Source: an uncultured Eubacteriales bacterium
Lineage (GTDB): Bacteria; Bacillota; Clostridia; Oscillospirales; Acutalibacteraceae
Assembly: GCA_934486915.1 (NCBI GenBank)
Contig: CAKSRC010000026.1
Coordinates: 1-18,092 of the forward strand
Direction of reading: 5' to 3'
DNA: 18,092 bases
Shown here: positions 5,196 through 13,215 of the stretch, in pieces
Position numbering within the stretch: the stretch's first letter is position 1
Layout of the letters: each line of letters opens with the position of its first letter
Position numbers and translations under genes: made by a program
The notes under the pieces: generated by a model
The model's input: only the letters and a program-made list of their open reading frames with translations
What the model was told of the DNA's origin: nothing
Database searches by the model: none

Positions 5196-5579
5196 TTGAA
5201 AACTCAAATTATTGGAGCTGCGGGTGAAAAAATCGCAAAAGAATACCTTATATCTAAAGGCTACCTCATAGAAGCGATGAACTTTCATAGTAAATACGGC
5301 GAAATCGATATAATTGCAAAAAACGATAAATACATTGTGTTTGTAGAAGTTAAGACGAGAAAGCAACTCTCCATTGTTTCACCGGCCGAGGCCGTAACCA
5401 AAAACAAAAGAAATAAAATAATAAAGACTGCATTTGTTTATATGGAAAGTAATATTATTAATATGCAGCCCCGTTTTGATGTTATAGAGATTATAACTAA
5501 AGACAATGGAGCTAAAATAAAAAATATTAATCATATTGAAAATGCTTTTTGCCAGGAGGAAGAATATGCAGCTTTTTGA
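5196..5579 (+). CDS. yraN: UPF0102 family protein YraN (putative endonuclease fold)
   Basis: Small protein of 127 aa with the restriction-endonuclease-like core of the UPF0102 family. The YGEIDIIAKND segment and the following VFVEVKTRK form the D...E-x-K motif. N-terminal GAAGEKIAKEYLISKGY also matches. It uses a TTG start, supported by AAAGGA eight bases upstream and by the single-base gap after rnhB; no ATG gives the conserved N-terminus. The last 14 bases overlap the dipeptidase gene. The cellular role of the family is poorly defined, and a link to DNA processing is suggested by fold and by its pairing with rnhB. Confidence 0.92.
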   Translation: MKTQIIGAAGEKIAKEYLISKGYLIEAMNFHSKYGEIDIIAKNDKYIVFVEVKTRKQLSIVSPAEAVTKNKRNKIIKTAFVYMESNIINMQPRFDVIEIITKDNGAKIKNINHIENAFCQEEEYAAF

Positions 5580-6495
5580 TTTACATTGCGACACTCTTTA
5601 TAGATCCTTATTTGAAAACCAAGGTTTTTATCAAAACGATTTCGATATTTCTATTAGTAAAGCTAAAATATTTTCAAATTGGATTCAATGCTTTGCTATA
5701 TGGATACCAGATACATTTAGAGGAAAAGAAGCCATTGACCTCTTAGAAAGGTCATACTCAAGGCTTATAGATGAATTAAATAAAAACCAAGAATTTATAA
5801 TTAGGTGCAAAGATAAAGAAGATTTAGAAAGGGCCCAACGCCTCAAAAAGTTTGGTGCTATATTTACAATCGAAGGTTCTGCCGCTTTGGGCGGTGACAT
5901 TTCCTTGCTTGATAGATGCAAGGAAATGGGAGTGAAAGTCATTACCCTTACATGGAACGGCGTTTGTGAAGCAGGAGACGGAGCTTTAGTGGAAAATCCA
6001 AAAGGTATCACACCATTTGGCAAGGAGCTCATAAAGCGAATGAATGAACTTGATATTATAATGGATGTCTCCCATGCAAGCGATAAACTCTTTTATGACG
6101 CTCTATCTTTAAGCAAAAAACCTATTATTGCGACTCACTCAAATTCAAGAAAAGTTTGCAGCCACAAAAGAAACCTTACTGATGACCAACTTAAATGCAT
6201 AAAAGAAAACAATGGTATAGTGGGTATTAATCTATGCAAGGATTTTCTAAATGCTAAAAAAGAAGCTGATCTTAGCGACATAGAAAAGCATATATACCAT
6301 CTTCTCTCCATTTTAGGCGAAGACAAAGTAGCGTTTGGAGGAGATTTGGATGGAGCAGACCTTCCAATTGGATATGGCGGCATTCTAGGTATGGAAACTT
6401 TATATGAATATCTTCTTAAAAGAAACTATAAAGAAGAATTGCTTAACAACATATTTTGGAATAATGCCTATAACTTTTTTGCAAATAATATTTAA
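5566..6495 (+). CDS. Membrane-dipeptidase-family (M19) dipeptidase
   Basis: Zinc-dependent dipeptidase of peptidase family M19 (renal dipeptidase-like), 309 aa. The metal ligands are readable: His7 and Asp9 in FDLHCDTLY, Glu103 in TIEGSAAL, His170 in MDVSHASD, His191 in ATHSNSRKV, and Asp260 in FGGDLDGAD. No signal peptide is present, so it is probably cytoplasmic. The ATG at 5566 has GGAGGAAG just upstream and gives the family N-terminus; an earlier in-frame ATG lies well inside yraN and would add ten unrelated residues. It overlaps yraN by 14 bp and ends the rplS-led cluster. The natural substrate is unknown; homologues cleave varied L- and D-containing dipeptides. Confidence 0.92.
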   Translation: MQLFDLHCDTLYRSLFENQGFYQNDFDISISKAKIFSNWIQCFAIWIPDTFRGKEAIDLLERSYSRLIDELNKNQEFIIRCKDKEDLERAQRLKKFGAIFTIEGSAALGGDISLLDRCKEMGVKVITLTWNGVCEAGDGALVENPKGITPFGKELIKRMNELDIIMDVSHASDKLFYDALSLSKKPIIATHSNSRKVCSHKRNLTDDQLKCIKENNGIVGINLCKDFLNAKKEADLSDIEKHIYHLLSILGEDKVAFGGDLDGADLPIGYGGILGMETLYEYLLKRNYKEELLNNIFWNNAYNFFANNI

Positions 6496-6522
6496 TATAA
6501 GCTTATAAAAGGATGGTGTTCA

Positions 6523-8028
6523 ATGAGATACACAAGTACTCGAGATAATAACATACACGTAGATTCTTTAGAGGTTATTTCCAAGGGAATATCCAATGAG
6601 GGCGGATTATTTGTCCCGGAATCTATCCCCTTTTTCTCTTTAGATCAAATATCAAGCATGGTAAATTTGGACTATATAGAAAAAGCTAAACTCATTTTAT
6701 CACCATTCCTAACGGAATTTTCCTTAGATGAAATCGAGGAAAGTCTAAAGAAAGCTTACACCATAGAAAAATTCGGGTCTATAACCCCCGCTCCCTTGCA
6801 CAACAATTTTAAAAGCTTTGATAAGCTATCGTCATTAGAACTTTTTCACGGGCCAACGCTCGCCTTTAAGGATGTCGCCTTGCAGCTTTTACCCAACCTC
6901 TTAACAAAGGCTATAGGCAAAAAATATAGTGATAAAGAAGTTATGATAATGGTCGCAACGTCAGGCGATACGGGGAAAGCTGCCCTTGAGGGATTTAAGG
7001 ACGTCCCAAAGACAAAACTTATTGTCTTTTACCCAAAAGACGGAGTAAGTCATATTCAAAAGCTACAAATGAAAACTCAAGAAGGCAAAAACCTAAAGGT
7101 ATGCGCTATTGAAGGAAATTTTGATGATGCCCAAACTAATGTTAAAAATATATTTAAAAGTGCTGCTGCAAAATCAAAGCTTGACGATAACAACATGATT
7201 TTTTCAAGCGCCAACTCTATTAATTGGGGCAGGCTACTCCCCCAAATCGTTTACTACTTTTCTTCTTATTGTGAACTTATTAAAGATAGCAAAATTAAAA
7301 TTGGCGAGAAAATTAATTTTGTGGTACCAACCGGTAATTTTGGCAATATACTTGCAGGATATTACGCTAAAGAGATGGGCCTTCCTATAGGAAAATTAAT
7401 TTGCGCGTCCAATAAAAATAATATATTGACAGACTTTATTAAAAGCGGTGTATACAACAAAAAAAGAAAATTTTATTTAACTATATCGCCGTCTATGGAT
7501 ATCTTGGTTTCAAGTAATCTCGAAAGACTTTTATATCACCTTTCAAACAAAAACGACAGTCTAATTTCAAAATATATGGATGACCTAAAATATTTTAATG
7601 AATACAGTATTTCCCATGAAATTAAGCAAAAAATTCACAACTTATTTTTTGCGGGATATTGCAATGACCAAGAAACAAGTGATACAATTAAAATGTTCTT
7701 TGAAAAAGAACATTATCTATTTGATCCTCACTCCGCAGTTGCGCTAAACGTGTATTTAAAATATTTAAAGGAAACTAATGACAAGTCTCATACGGTTTTG
7801 GTGTCGACTGCAAGCCCATACAAATTTCCAAACGATACTCTAAATGCTTTAGGGTATAAATTAAAAGAACAAAGCAGTGATTTTGACGCGATAGAATGCC
7901 TCGAAAAGCAAACGGGTATAAAAGCGCCCAAGCAAGTATGTATGCTTAAAGATAAGCCCATAAAGTTCAACGAAGAATGCGCTGTTGCTAACATGGAAAA
8001 GTGTGTTTTGGACTTTATTGAAAAATGA
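6523..8028 (+). CDS. thrC: Threonine synthase
   Basis: PLP enzyme converting O-phospho-L-homoserine to threonine. The protein is 501 aa, matching the longer bacterial/fungal-type ThrC. The N-terminal segment MRYTSTRDNN and SNEGGLFVPESIP are typical. The PLP lysine is Lys116 in LFHGPTLAFKDVALQ. Further signatures are VATSGDTGKAALEGF, SSANSINWGRLLPQ and the glycine-rich FVVPTGNFGNILAGYYAKEM. AAAGGATGG precedes the ATG. Only 27 bp separate it from the dipeptidase gene, so it may be cotranscribed. No T-box or threonine attenuator is seen upstream. A hairpin-rich repeat element follows immediately. Confidence 0.96.
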   Translation: MRYTSTRDNNIHVDSLEVISKGISNEGGLFVPESIPFFSLDQISSMVNLDYIEKAKLILSPFLTEFSLDEIEESLKKAYTIEKFGSITPAPLHNNFKSFDKLSSLELFHGPTLAFKDVALQLLPNLLTKAIGKKYSDKEVMIMVATSGDTGKAALEGFKDVPKTKLIVFYPKDGVSHIQKLQMKTQEGKNLKVCAIEGNFDDAQTNVKNIFKSAAAKSKLDDNNMIFSSANSINWGRLLPQIVYYFSSYCELIKDSKIKIGEKINFVVPTGNFGNILAGYYAKEMGLPIGKLICASNKNNILTDFIKSGVYNKKRKFYLTISPSMDILVSSNLERLLYHLSNKNDSLISKYMDDLKYFNEYSISHEIKQKIHNLFFAGYCNDQETSDTIKMFFEKEHYLFDPHSAVALNVYLKYLKETNDKSHTVLVSTASPYKFPNDTLNALGYKLKEQSSDFDAIECLEKQTGIKAPKQVCMLKDKPIKFNEECAVANMEKCVLDFIEK

Positions 8029-8034
8029 TTTTAA

Positions 8035-8170
8035 ATCGGAGCAACGCTCTGCTCTCTGCAAATAGTACAAGGAGAGCGTTAGCTCTTCATGGTTTCAATG
8101 GTGGAAATTATATATCCCCATTGAAATCCCGGATGAAACCCGCCGCCATAAGAGGTACACTTTGATTATA
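8035..8170. repeat. Dispersed hairpin-rich repeat, copy A
   Basis: Shortest of three related elements, starting 7 bp after the thrC stop. Stem 1: GGAGCAACGCTCT (8038-8050) with AGAGCGTTAGCTC (8073-8085), one bulge. Stem 2: GGTTTCAATGG (8091-8101) with CCATTGAAATCC (8118-8129). The tail is GGATGAAACCCGCCGCC, then ACTTTGATTATA. Compared with the elements at 10787 and 17229, it lacks the internal small hairpins. It may act as the thrC terminator region, although no U-run follows. Confidence 0.7.
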
Positions 8171-8186
8171 TGAAAGGAATAAGCCT

Positions 8187-8876
8187 ATGTCTCTTTTTGC
8201 AATAGCAGATTTACATCTATCCTTGGGTACTGATAAACCAATGGACATATTTAATGGTTGGAATGACTATACAAAAAGACTTGAAAGTAATTGGAGAGCT
8301 ATCGTTAGCGAAAATGATACTGTCGTTATAGCCGGGGATATTTCATGGGCGATGAAATTAGAGGACTCTAAAAAAGACTTTGATTTCATCAATAATCTTC
8401 CCGGGAAAAAGATTATACTAAAAGGCAATCACGATTATTGGTGGGAAACAAGATCAAAAATAGATAGATTTTTAGACCAAAACCAATTTAACACAATATC
8501 TATTCTTCATAACTGCGCTTATAAGGTGGACAACTTCGCCATATGCGGCAGCAGAGGTTGGTTTTACGACTCTAAAACCCGCGAGGATAAAAAAATACTC
8601 GCAAGAGAGGTAGGGCGGCTCCAAACTTCAATCGACAGCGCAAAAAAGCTTAATCTTGAACCTGTCGTGTTTCTTCACTACCCGCCTATATATAACTCTA
8701 TTGAATGTAAGGAGATAATGGATGTCCTTATAAATAACGGTATTAAAAAATGCTATTTTGGCCATATTCATGGCAAAGATGCTTATAAAAAAGTCTTAAC
8801 CGGTGTTTATAAAGACATATACTTTAACCTAATATCATGCGACTACCTCTCGTTTACCCCTCTTTTAGTAAGATAA
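8187..8876 (+). CDS. Calcineurin-like metallophosphoesterase
   Basis: Two-metal phosphoesterase, 229 aa. All family blocks are in order: DLH (Asp8, His10), GDISWAM (Asp51), GNHD (residues 80-83), LHYPP with His164, and GHIHG (192-196). No signal peptide or membrane segment is seen, so it is probably cytoplasmic. GAAAGGAA precedes the ATG at a good distance. It lies between the repeat element after thrC and the glyS promoter. The substrate cannot be read from the sequence; homologues in Clostridia are annotated only as phosphoesterases. Confidence 0.9.
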   Translation: MSLFAIADLHLSLGTDKPMDIFNGWNDYTKRLESNWRAIVSENDTVVIAGDISWAMKLEDSKKDFDFINNLPGKKIILKGNHDYWWETRSKIDRFLDQNQFNTISILHNCAYKVDNFAICGSRGWFYDSKTREDKKILAREVGRLQTSIDSAKKLNLEPVVFLHYPPIYNSIECKEIMDVLINNGIKKCYFGHIHGKDAYKKVLTGVYKDIYFNLISCDYLSFTPLLVR

Positions 8877-8900
8877 TACTAATCAATTTATAATATATGA

Positions 8901-8929
8901 TTGTATTTAAAATCAAAAAACTCTATACT
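8901..8929 (+). promoter_or_regulatory. Promoter of glyS
   Basis: TTGTAT (8901-8906), 17-nt spacer, TATACT (8924-8929). The predicted mRNA begins near 8935, at a small hairpin TTTCCAA/TTGGAAA (8934-8953) that may protect the 5' end. The remaining leader is too short for a T-box. Confidence 0.6.
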
Positions 8930-8978
8930 ATGATTTCCAATTATCTTTGGAAACTATTAATTATTAAGGATGGTTTTT

Positions 8979-10355
8979 ATGTTATCTAACAATGAAAAAA
9001 CAATGGATAAAATAGTGGCCCTTTGTAAAAATAGGGGCTTCGTATACCCTGGCTCTGAGATATACGGGGGGCTTTCTAACTCTTGGGATTACGGCCCATT
9101 GGGTTCCCTATTTAAAAGCAATGTAAAAAATGCATGGCTTAGAAAGTTTGTTCAAGAAAGCAAGTATAACGTTAATATCGACTCTGCAATTTTAATGAAC
9201 CCAAAAACTTGGGTAGCTTCCGGCCATGTTGGTGGATTTTCTGACCCACTTATGGACTGCAAAGACTGCAAAACAAGACATCGTGCTGATAAGCTTATTG
9301 AAGATCAAAACGGCGATCCAAACGGTATGTCCTTTAAAGAGATGGAAGATTACATAAAATCTCATAATATAGTTTGTCCTGAGTGTGGTTCAAGTAATTT
9401 TACTGATATTAGAAAATTTAACTTGATGTTTAAGACTTTCCAAGGCGTAACTGAAGACTCTAAAAACGAAATATTCCTACGTCCTGAGACCGCTCAAGGT
9501 ATCTTTGTAAACTTTTCAAATATACAAAGATCCACAAGAAAGAAACTCCCGTTTGGTGTAGCTCAAATTGGTAAATCCTTTAGAAATGAGATAACTCCCG
9601 GAAACTTTATCTTTAGAATACGTGAATTTGAACAAATGGAACTTGAATTCTTCTGCAAACCCGGAACTGATTTAGAGTGGTTCTACTATTGGAAAGACTA
9701 TTGCAAAAATTGGCTCATAAACCTAGGAATAAAAGAAGAAAATATGAGACTTAGAGACCACTCTCAAAAGGAATTATCCCACTACTCAAAAGCTACAACC
9801 GATATAGAATTCTTATTCCCGTTTGGTTGGGGCGAACTTTGGGGCATTGCCGACAGGACTGATTTCGACCTAAAGCGTCATCAAGAATATTCCGGCAAAG
9901 GCCTTGAGTATTTCGACCCTCAAACTAACGAAAGATACATCCCATACGTAATTGAACCTTCTCTTGGTGCCGATAGAGTTGCCCTCGCATTTTTATGTGA
10001 CGCCTATGACGAAGAGCAAATAAGTGATACCGATACTCGTGTTGTTTTAAGGCTCCATCCTGCATTAGCTCCTATCAAAGCTGCAATTCTACCCTTATCT
10101 AAAAAGTTAAACGAAGGTGCTAATGAAGTATTTGAGATGCTTTCTAAGCATTTTATGGTAGAATATGATGATGCAGGGTCTATTGGAAAAAGATATCGCC
10201 GTCAAGATGAAATAGGTACACCATTCTGCTTAACCTATGATTTCGACAGCCAAGAAGACAATTGTGTCACAGTAAGAGATAGAGATACAATGAACCAAGA
10301 AAGAGTTCCTATAAGTGAACTTGTAGACTACATCTCTAAGAGACTTGAATTTTAA
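8979..10355 (+). CDS. glyS: Glycine-tRNA ligase (single-chain class II)
   Basis: Charges tRNA-Gly with glycine. The protein is 458 aa, the homodimeric (alpha2) type rather than the glyQ/glyS two-subunit type. The N-terminus KIVALCKNRGFVYPGSEIYG matches the family. The insertion zinc site is visible as CKDC (Cys94, Cys97) and CPEC (Cys133, Cys136). Catalytic motif 2 is around IGKSFRNEITPGNFIFRIRE, preceded by FLRPETAQGIFVNF, and motif 3 is EPSLGADRVALAF. An upstream in-frame ATG at 8970 lies inside the AAGGATGG ribosome binding site, so the ATG at 8979 is preferred. The C-terminal anticodon-binding domain is complete (ends ISKRLEF). The frame stays open for 66 codons after the stop. Confidence 0.96.
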   Translation: MLSNNEKTMDKIVALCKNRGFVYPGSEIYGGLSNSWDYGPLGSLFKSNVKNAWLRKFVQESKYNVNIDSAILMNPKTWVASGHVGGFSDPLMDCKDCKTRHRADKLIEDQNGDPNGMSFKEMEDYIKSHNIVCPECGSSNFTDIRKFNLMFKTFQGVTEDSKNEIFLRPETAQGIFVNFSNIQRSTRKKLPFGVAQIGKSFRNEITPGNFIFRIREFEQMELEFFCKPGTDLEWFYYWKDYCKNWLINLGIKEENMRLRDHSQKELSHYSKATTDIEFLFPFGWGELWGIADRTDFDLKRHQEYSGKGLEYFDPQTNERYIPYVIEPSLGADRVALAFLCDAYDEEQISDTDTRVVLRLHPALAPIKAAILPLSKKLNEGANEVFEMLSKHFMVEYDDAGSIGKRYRRQDEIGTPFCLTYDFDSQEDNCVTVRDRDTMNQERVPISELVDYISKRLEF

Positions 10356-10556
10356 TATAAAAGCTCAGCCTTACAAAAAGTTGAACTTAAATTTTACTCG
10401 TCAAAACTTGGAGTTAAAAATAACTTCGAGACAGAAATTAAGAATCTCCATACTACTGGTGACAGAGCAGAACTCACAAGAGGTCTTATGCGAGCATCTG
10501 TTACGGGCATAGTTGTCGAACGAGATATCCAAAAGGAAAAACAGAATCACAAATAA
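10356..10556 (+). pseudogene. Orphan coding-like segment in frame after glyS
   Basis: A 66-codon stretch directly following the glyS TAA, in the same frame, ending at TAA 10554-10556. The translation looks protein-like (for example KVELKFYSSKLGVKNN, NLHTTGDRAELTRGLMRAS and VTGIVVERDIQKEKQNHK) with mixed, balanced composition. It has no start codon except an internal ATG near codon 45, and no ribosome binding site. The simplest reading is the 3' remnant of another gene whose 5' end was lost when it joined glyS; stop-codon read-through is less likely because GlyS is already full length. I do not recognise the family. Confidence 0.5.
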
Positions 10557-10617
10557 TATATTATTTCATAGTATATTAATGCGGCGGCTGTCAGCTATAG
10601 ACCGCTTTATATAGATA

Positions 10618-10644
10618 GCCGAGAGGACTTAATCTCCTCTCGGC
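10618..10644 (+). terminator. Strong hairpin, possible terminator
   Basis: Perfect 9-bp stem GCCGAGAGG (10618-10626) with CCTCTCGGC (10636-10644), followed by ATTTATTAT. The U-run is poor, so termination is only possible. An upstream GGCTGTC (10586-10592) can also pair with GATAGCC (10614-10620), an alternative fold. Confidence 0.5.
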
Positions 10645-10669
10645 ATTTATTATATACAATATAACAAAT

Positions 10670-10715
10670 TGAATCCCCCGCCTTAAAAGGCGGGGGATAT
10701 TTGCACTTTGATTAT
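10670..10715. repeat. Tail-only copy (D) of the dispersed repeat
   Basis: CCCCCGCC-TTAAAA-GGCGGGGG hairpin (about 10675-10696) preceded by TTGAAT and followed by TTTGCACTTTGATTATA. The same tail ends the larger elements at 8035 and 10787. A GAAT plus GC-rich hairpin plus short 3' flank is the usual look of an IS200/IS605-type right end. Confidence 0.6.
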
Positions 10716-10740
10716 ATACAGTATAATATATCTAAAGCAA

Positions 10741-10787
10741 AAGAAGCTTATAGTTTATCTCTAAACTACAAGCTTCTTATTTTTTTG
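10741..10787 (+). terminator. Rho-independent terminator between glyS and degV
   Basis: AAGAAGCTT/AAGCTTCTT (10741-10749 with 10770-10778) enclosing AGTTTA/TAAACT, a 4-nt loop, and then ATTTTTTT (10779-10786). It has a strong stem and a clear U-run on the plus strand. It may also work for degV, whose 3' end faces it. Confidence 0.85.
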
Positions 10788-10959
10788 ATCGGAGCAGCAC
10801 TCTGCTTTTCTTGCAAATAGCAGAACATGCAACAAATTGCAGGCAGTGCAAAGGGAGCGTTGGCTCCTCAGAGTTTCATTTGAGGATTATATGTCCCCAC
10901 TAAAATTTTGGATGGAATCCACCGCCCTAAATGGCGGACACATCCGCACTTTGATTATT
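10787..10959. repeat. Dispersed hairpin-rich repeat, copy B
   Basis: Full-length copy of about 173 bp, ending just before the degV stop. Outer pairing GGAGC/GCTCC with an imperfect inner stem; small hairpins TCTGC/GCAGA (10801-10805 with 10820-10824) and TTGCA-GGCAG-TGCAA (10837-10851). The middle stem is decayed. The tail CCGCC-CTAAAT-GGCGG is intact and is followed by GCACTTTGATTATT. It begins where the U-run of the preceding terminator ends. Confidence 0.75.
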
Positions 10960-10973
10960 CAAATTTAAATTAA

Positions 10974-11855
10974 TTATCTTTGTGTTCCTAAAAAGAACAA
11001 TGCCATCGTCCCCGGCCCGGAATGAGCTCCTATAACAGGACCTACATTATTTATCTTAATGTCTTTTACCTTAAATTTATTTTTAATTTCTTTTGCAAGA
11101 TACTCAGCGTCTTGTTCGCAGTCGCCATGGCTTATAAATATTGTTTGATTTTGCGGGTCTATTGCACTCTTTTCCATTTGTTCGACAAGCGCGTCTAACG
11201 ACTTCTTTCTTCCCCTAACCTTGCTTACAGGAATAAGGTGGCCTTCATCATCGACGTGCAAGACAGGTTTTATACCAAGTGCTGTCCCCATTACGGCTGC
11301 GGCTGCAGAAACCCTTCCCCCTCTTTTTAGGAAGAATAAATCGTCCACAGTAAACCAATGGCAAAGATTAAACTTATTCGATTGCACCCATTTAGCAACC
11401 TCTTCTATGCTTTGGCCTTCCTTCTTTTTAAGAGAAGCAAGATACACTAAAAGTCCCTCGCCCATCGATGCGCAAAGAGAATCAATAACAATAATCTTTC
11501 TCTTATGATATTTACGAGAAAGTTCCTTAGCCGCAATCTTAGCCGAATTGCAAGTGCCGCTTAGTCCTGAAGAAAAGGCAATATATAAAATATCCTTGCC
11601 CTCTTGCAAATGCCTTTCAAATACATCCAAGAAGGTATTGACGTTAACTTGGCCGGTAGTTACGACCTTTCCATCCCTCAAAAGATTATAAAAGTCCTTT
11701 GTGGATATTTCCCTTTCATCAGTATAGTTAAAATATGATTTACCATCTATTAAAAAAGTAAGAGGTATTATCTCTACACCTGTTTCCTTTACAAGTTCAG
11801 TAGTTAGGTCTGTCGAAGAGTCTGAAATTATTACATAGTTATCCATGTTATCCAT
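10974..11855 (-). CDS. DegV family protein (fatty-acid-binding)
   Basis: DegV/FakB-like protein, 293 aa. Family members bind one long-chain fatty acid and can present it to a fatty acid kinase for phospholipid synthesis. Signatures: DSSTDL at residues 12-17, YIAFSSGLSGTCNSA (91-105), the IDSLCASMGEGLLV segment, FLKRGGRVSAAAAVMG, and the C-terminal GPGTMALFFLG. AAGGGGGA lies upstream of the first ATG at a normal distance; a second ATG is three codons in. It has its own promoter and is convergent with glyS. No fatty acid kinase gene is visible nearby. Function by family only. Confidence 0.92.
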   Translation of the reverse strand: MDNMDNYVIISDSSTDLTTELVKETGVEIIPLTFLIDGKSYFNYTDEREISTKDFYNLLRDGKVVTTGQVNVNTFLDVFERHLQEGKDILYIAFSSGLSGTCNSAKIAAKELSRKYHKRKIIVIDSLCASMGEGLLVYLASLKKKEGQSIEEVAKWVQSNKFNLCHWFTVDDLFFLKRGGRVSAAAAVMGTALGIKPVLHVDDEGHLIPVSKVRGRKKSLDALVEQMEKSAIDPQNQTIFISHGDCEQDAEYLAKEIKNKFKVKDIKINNVGPVIGAHSGPGTMALFFLGTQR

Positions 11856-11894
11856 AAAATTTCCCCCTTAAATAAGTTCAAATATATTGTCTAA

Positions 11895-11923
11895 AGTATA
11901 CCACAAACCGCCCATTTTGAAAA
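11895..11923 (-). promoter_or_regulatory. Promoter of degV
   Basis: On the minus strand TTTTCA (11918-11923), 17-nt spacer, TATACT (11895-11900), about 40 bp before the start codon. The -35 matches consensus at four of six bases. Confidence 0.5.
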
Positions 11924-11948
11924 GTGTTTTAGAATACTCATTATATAT

Positions 11949-12797
11949 TTAAACAAGCTTTAGGTCCTTTAAGAATTCGGGTATACTTTGCTCGAAATTT
12001 ACACCAAAACGTTTGTCAGTCCCTGCGATGCTGGTCTTTTTAATAGCACTGCACGTAAAGTCAACTGCAATCTTAACAGCCTCATTAATACTAAAGTCAT
12101 TTAATATTGCTGAAAGCAATGCACTTGCAAATACATCCCCCGTACCGTGATATAGACCCTCTATCCTATCGTTAAGCGCGTATGCTATCTCGTTGGTATC
12201 CTTGTCATAACTTGCAGCCCCCAACTTATTGTCGTTAAAGTATACACCTGTCAAAACTATCTTCTTAGGTCCTAATTCCGCTAATTCTTTTAATAGGTTT
12301 TCAATATAGTCCTTTGTATATGGACCCTCAACATAGTCCTTTCCAAGCATCATAACAGCCTCTGTTATATTAGGCACTATTATATGAGCTTTAGAGCAAA
12401 GTTTCTTCATTCCACCTACCATATCTTTTGTATAGGTCTTGTAAAGCTCGCCGTTATCCGCCATACACGGGTCAACCATTATTAATGTATCCTTATTGCT
12501 TATAAGGTCGAAAATATTAGATACTATATCTATTTGGTCAAATGACCCCAAAAAGCCTGTATAAATTGAATCAAAATTTATGTTGAGTGATTTCCAATGC
12601 TTTGCGAAATCCTCCATATCATCAGTCAAATCTCTATAAGTAAATCCCTTTATCCCGCCAGTATGTGTAGATAATACTGCTGTTGGAATTACGGAAGTTT
12701 CTATGCCTGCAGCGGACAATATTGGAAGAGCAACTGTAAGTGAGCACTTTCCAAATCCTGAAATATCGTGAATAGCTGCAACTCTTTTTTGTTTCAT
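11949..12797 (-). CDS. Pyridoxine/pyridoxamine kinase (PfkB/ribokinase superfamily)
   Basis: Vitamin B6 kinase-like protein, 282 aa, phosphorylating pyridoxal-type vitamers for PLP salvage. The opening RVAAIHDISGFGKCSLTVAL, the IMVDPCMADNGELY segment, the VPNITEAVMML segment, and the C-terminal anion hole GTGDVFASALL (GTGD at 218-221, catalytic Asp221) identify the PdxK/PdxY-like branch. The related ThiD-type HMP kinases share the fold, so substrate choice carries some doubt. AAAGGATGATG precedes the ATG. Upstream on the minus strand there is a TATAAT at about 12833, but no good -35. It lies upstream of degV in the same orientation, with a gap of about 90 bp containing the degV promoter. Confidence 0.85.
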   Translation of the reverse strand: MKQKRVAAIHDISGFGKCSLTVALPILSAAGIETSVIPTAVLSTHTGGIKGFTYRDLTDDMEDFAKHWKSLNINFDSIYTGFLGSFDQIDIVSNIFDLISNKDTLIMVDPCMADNGELYKTYTKDMVGGMKKLCSKAHIIVPNITEAVMMLGKDYVEGPYTKDYIENLLKELAELGPKKIVLTGVYFNDNKLGAASYDKDTNEIAYALNDRIEGLYHGTGDVFASALLSAILNDFSINEAVKIAVDFTCSAIKKTSIAGTDKRFGVNFEQSIPEFLKDLKLV

Positions 12798-13017
12798 AAT
12801 TACATCATCCTTTTATATTAAAGCTAATCTTTATTATATCATAATTTATTTAAATAAAAAAATCACATTCCTAATATACCACTTCACCCCCATTTTAATT
12901 ATACTTGAATACTCCTGCAAATAAAAAACATATTTGTAGAACTTCATATAAAGTAACCATAATTGCCAAACGTCCATATGATATATTAATCCCTATATGA
13001 AAGGAGTATAAATTATA

Positions 13018-13215
13018 ATGGACAACATGTATGAAAACAAGTTGATAGAATATGGAATATCGCCGCTCCCGGAAGACCCGCAAGTGGCAATGGCATATGT
13101 ACCATACCAAAATTTTGGAAAAATGTACGCTCCTAAAGAAGGTATGGAAAACGGTACCATGTTTGTGGACCTTAATAAGCCGTTTAAAGGCAGTTGCGGA
13201 GGCGATAAAAAATGA
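13018..13215 (+). CDS. cotJA: Spore coat protein CotJA
   Basis: Small coat-associated protein, 65 aa, first gene of the cotJABC operon expressed in the mother cell. It keeps the family pattern: MAYVPYQNFGKMYAPKEGME followed by NGTMFVDLNKPF (a VPYQ-x-F...Y-P-E-x-x...GT-x-F-x-x-L-x-x-P-F arrangement). AAAGGAG lies about 12 bases before the ATG. The stop overlaps the cotJB start (ATGA). A sigma-E promoter is expected upstream; I see CATATGAT at 12975-12982 but no convincing -35 partner. Confidence 0.9.
   Translation: MDNMYENKLIEYGISPLPEDPQVAMAYVPYQNFGKMYAPKEGMENGTMFVDLNKPFKGSCGGDKK

Noticed and set aside
6523..6560. T-box or threonine attenuator before thrC
   Set aside because: Only 27 bp separate the dipeptidase stop from the thrC start; no T-box sequence (AGGGTGG-type) or run of Thr codons is present.
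8035..8170. Riboswitch controlling the metallophosphoesterase gene
   Set aside because: Related copies sit at gene 3' ends in other contexts (next to degV and between convergent genes), so a cis-regulatory leader role is unlikely.
8877..8978. Glycine T-box before glyS
   Set aside because: The leader after the promoter is about 45 nt, too short, with no antiterminator motif.
10356..10556. C-terminal extension of GlyS by stop-codon read-through
   Set aside because: GlyS is already full length at the TAA and the added segment has no resemblance to a synthetase domain.
12940..12990. Sigma-E promoter for cotJABC
   Set aside because: CATATGAT resembles a -10, but no KMATATT-like -35 sits at 13-15 nt. 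Expected from the family but not supported strongly enough to list.
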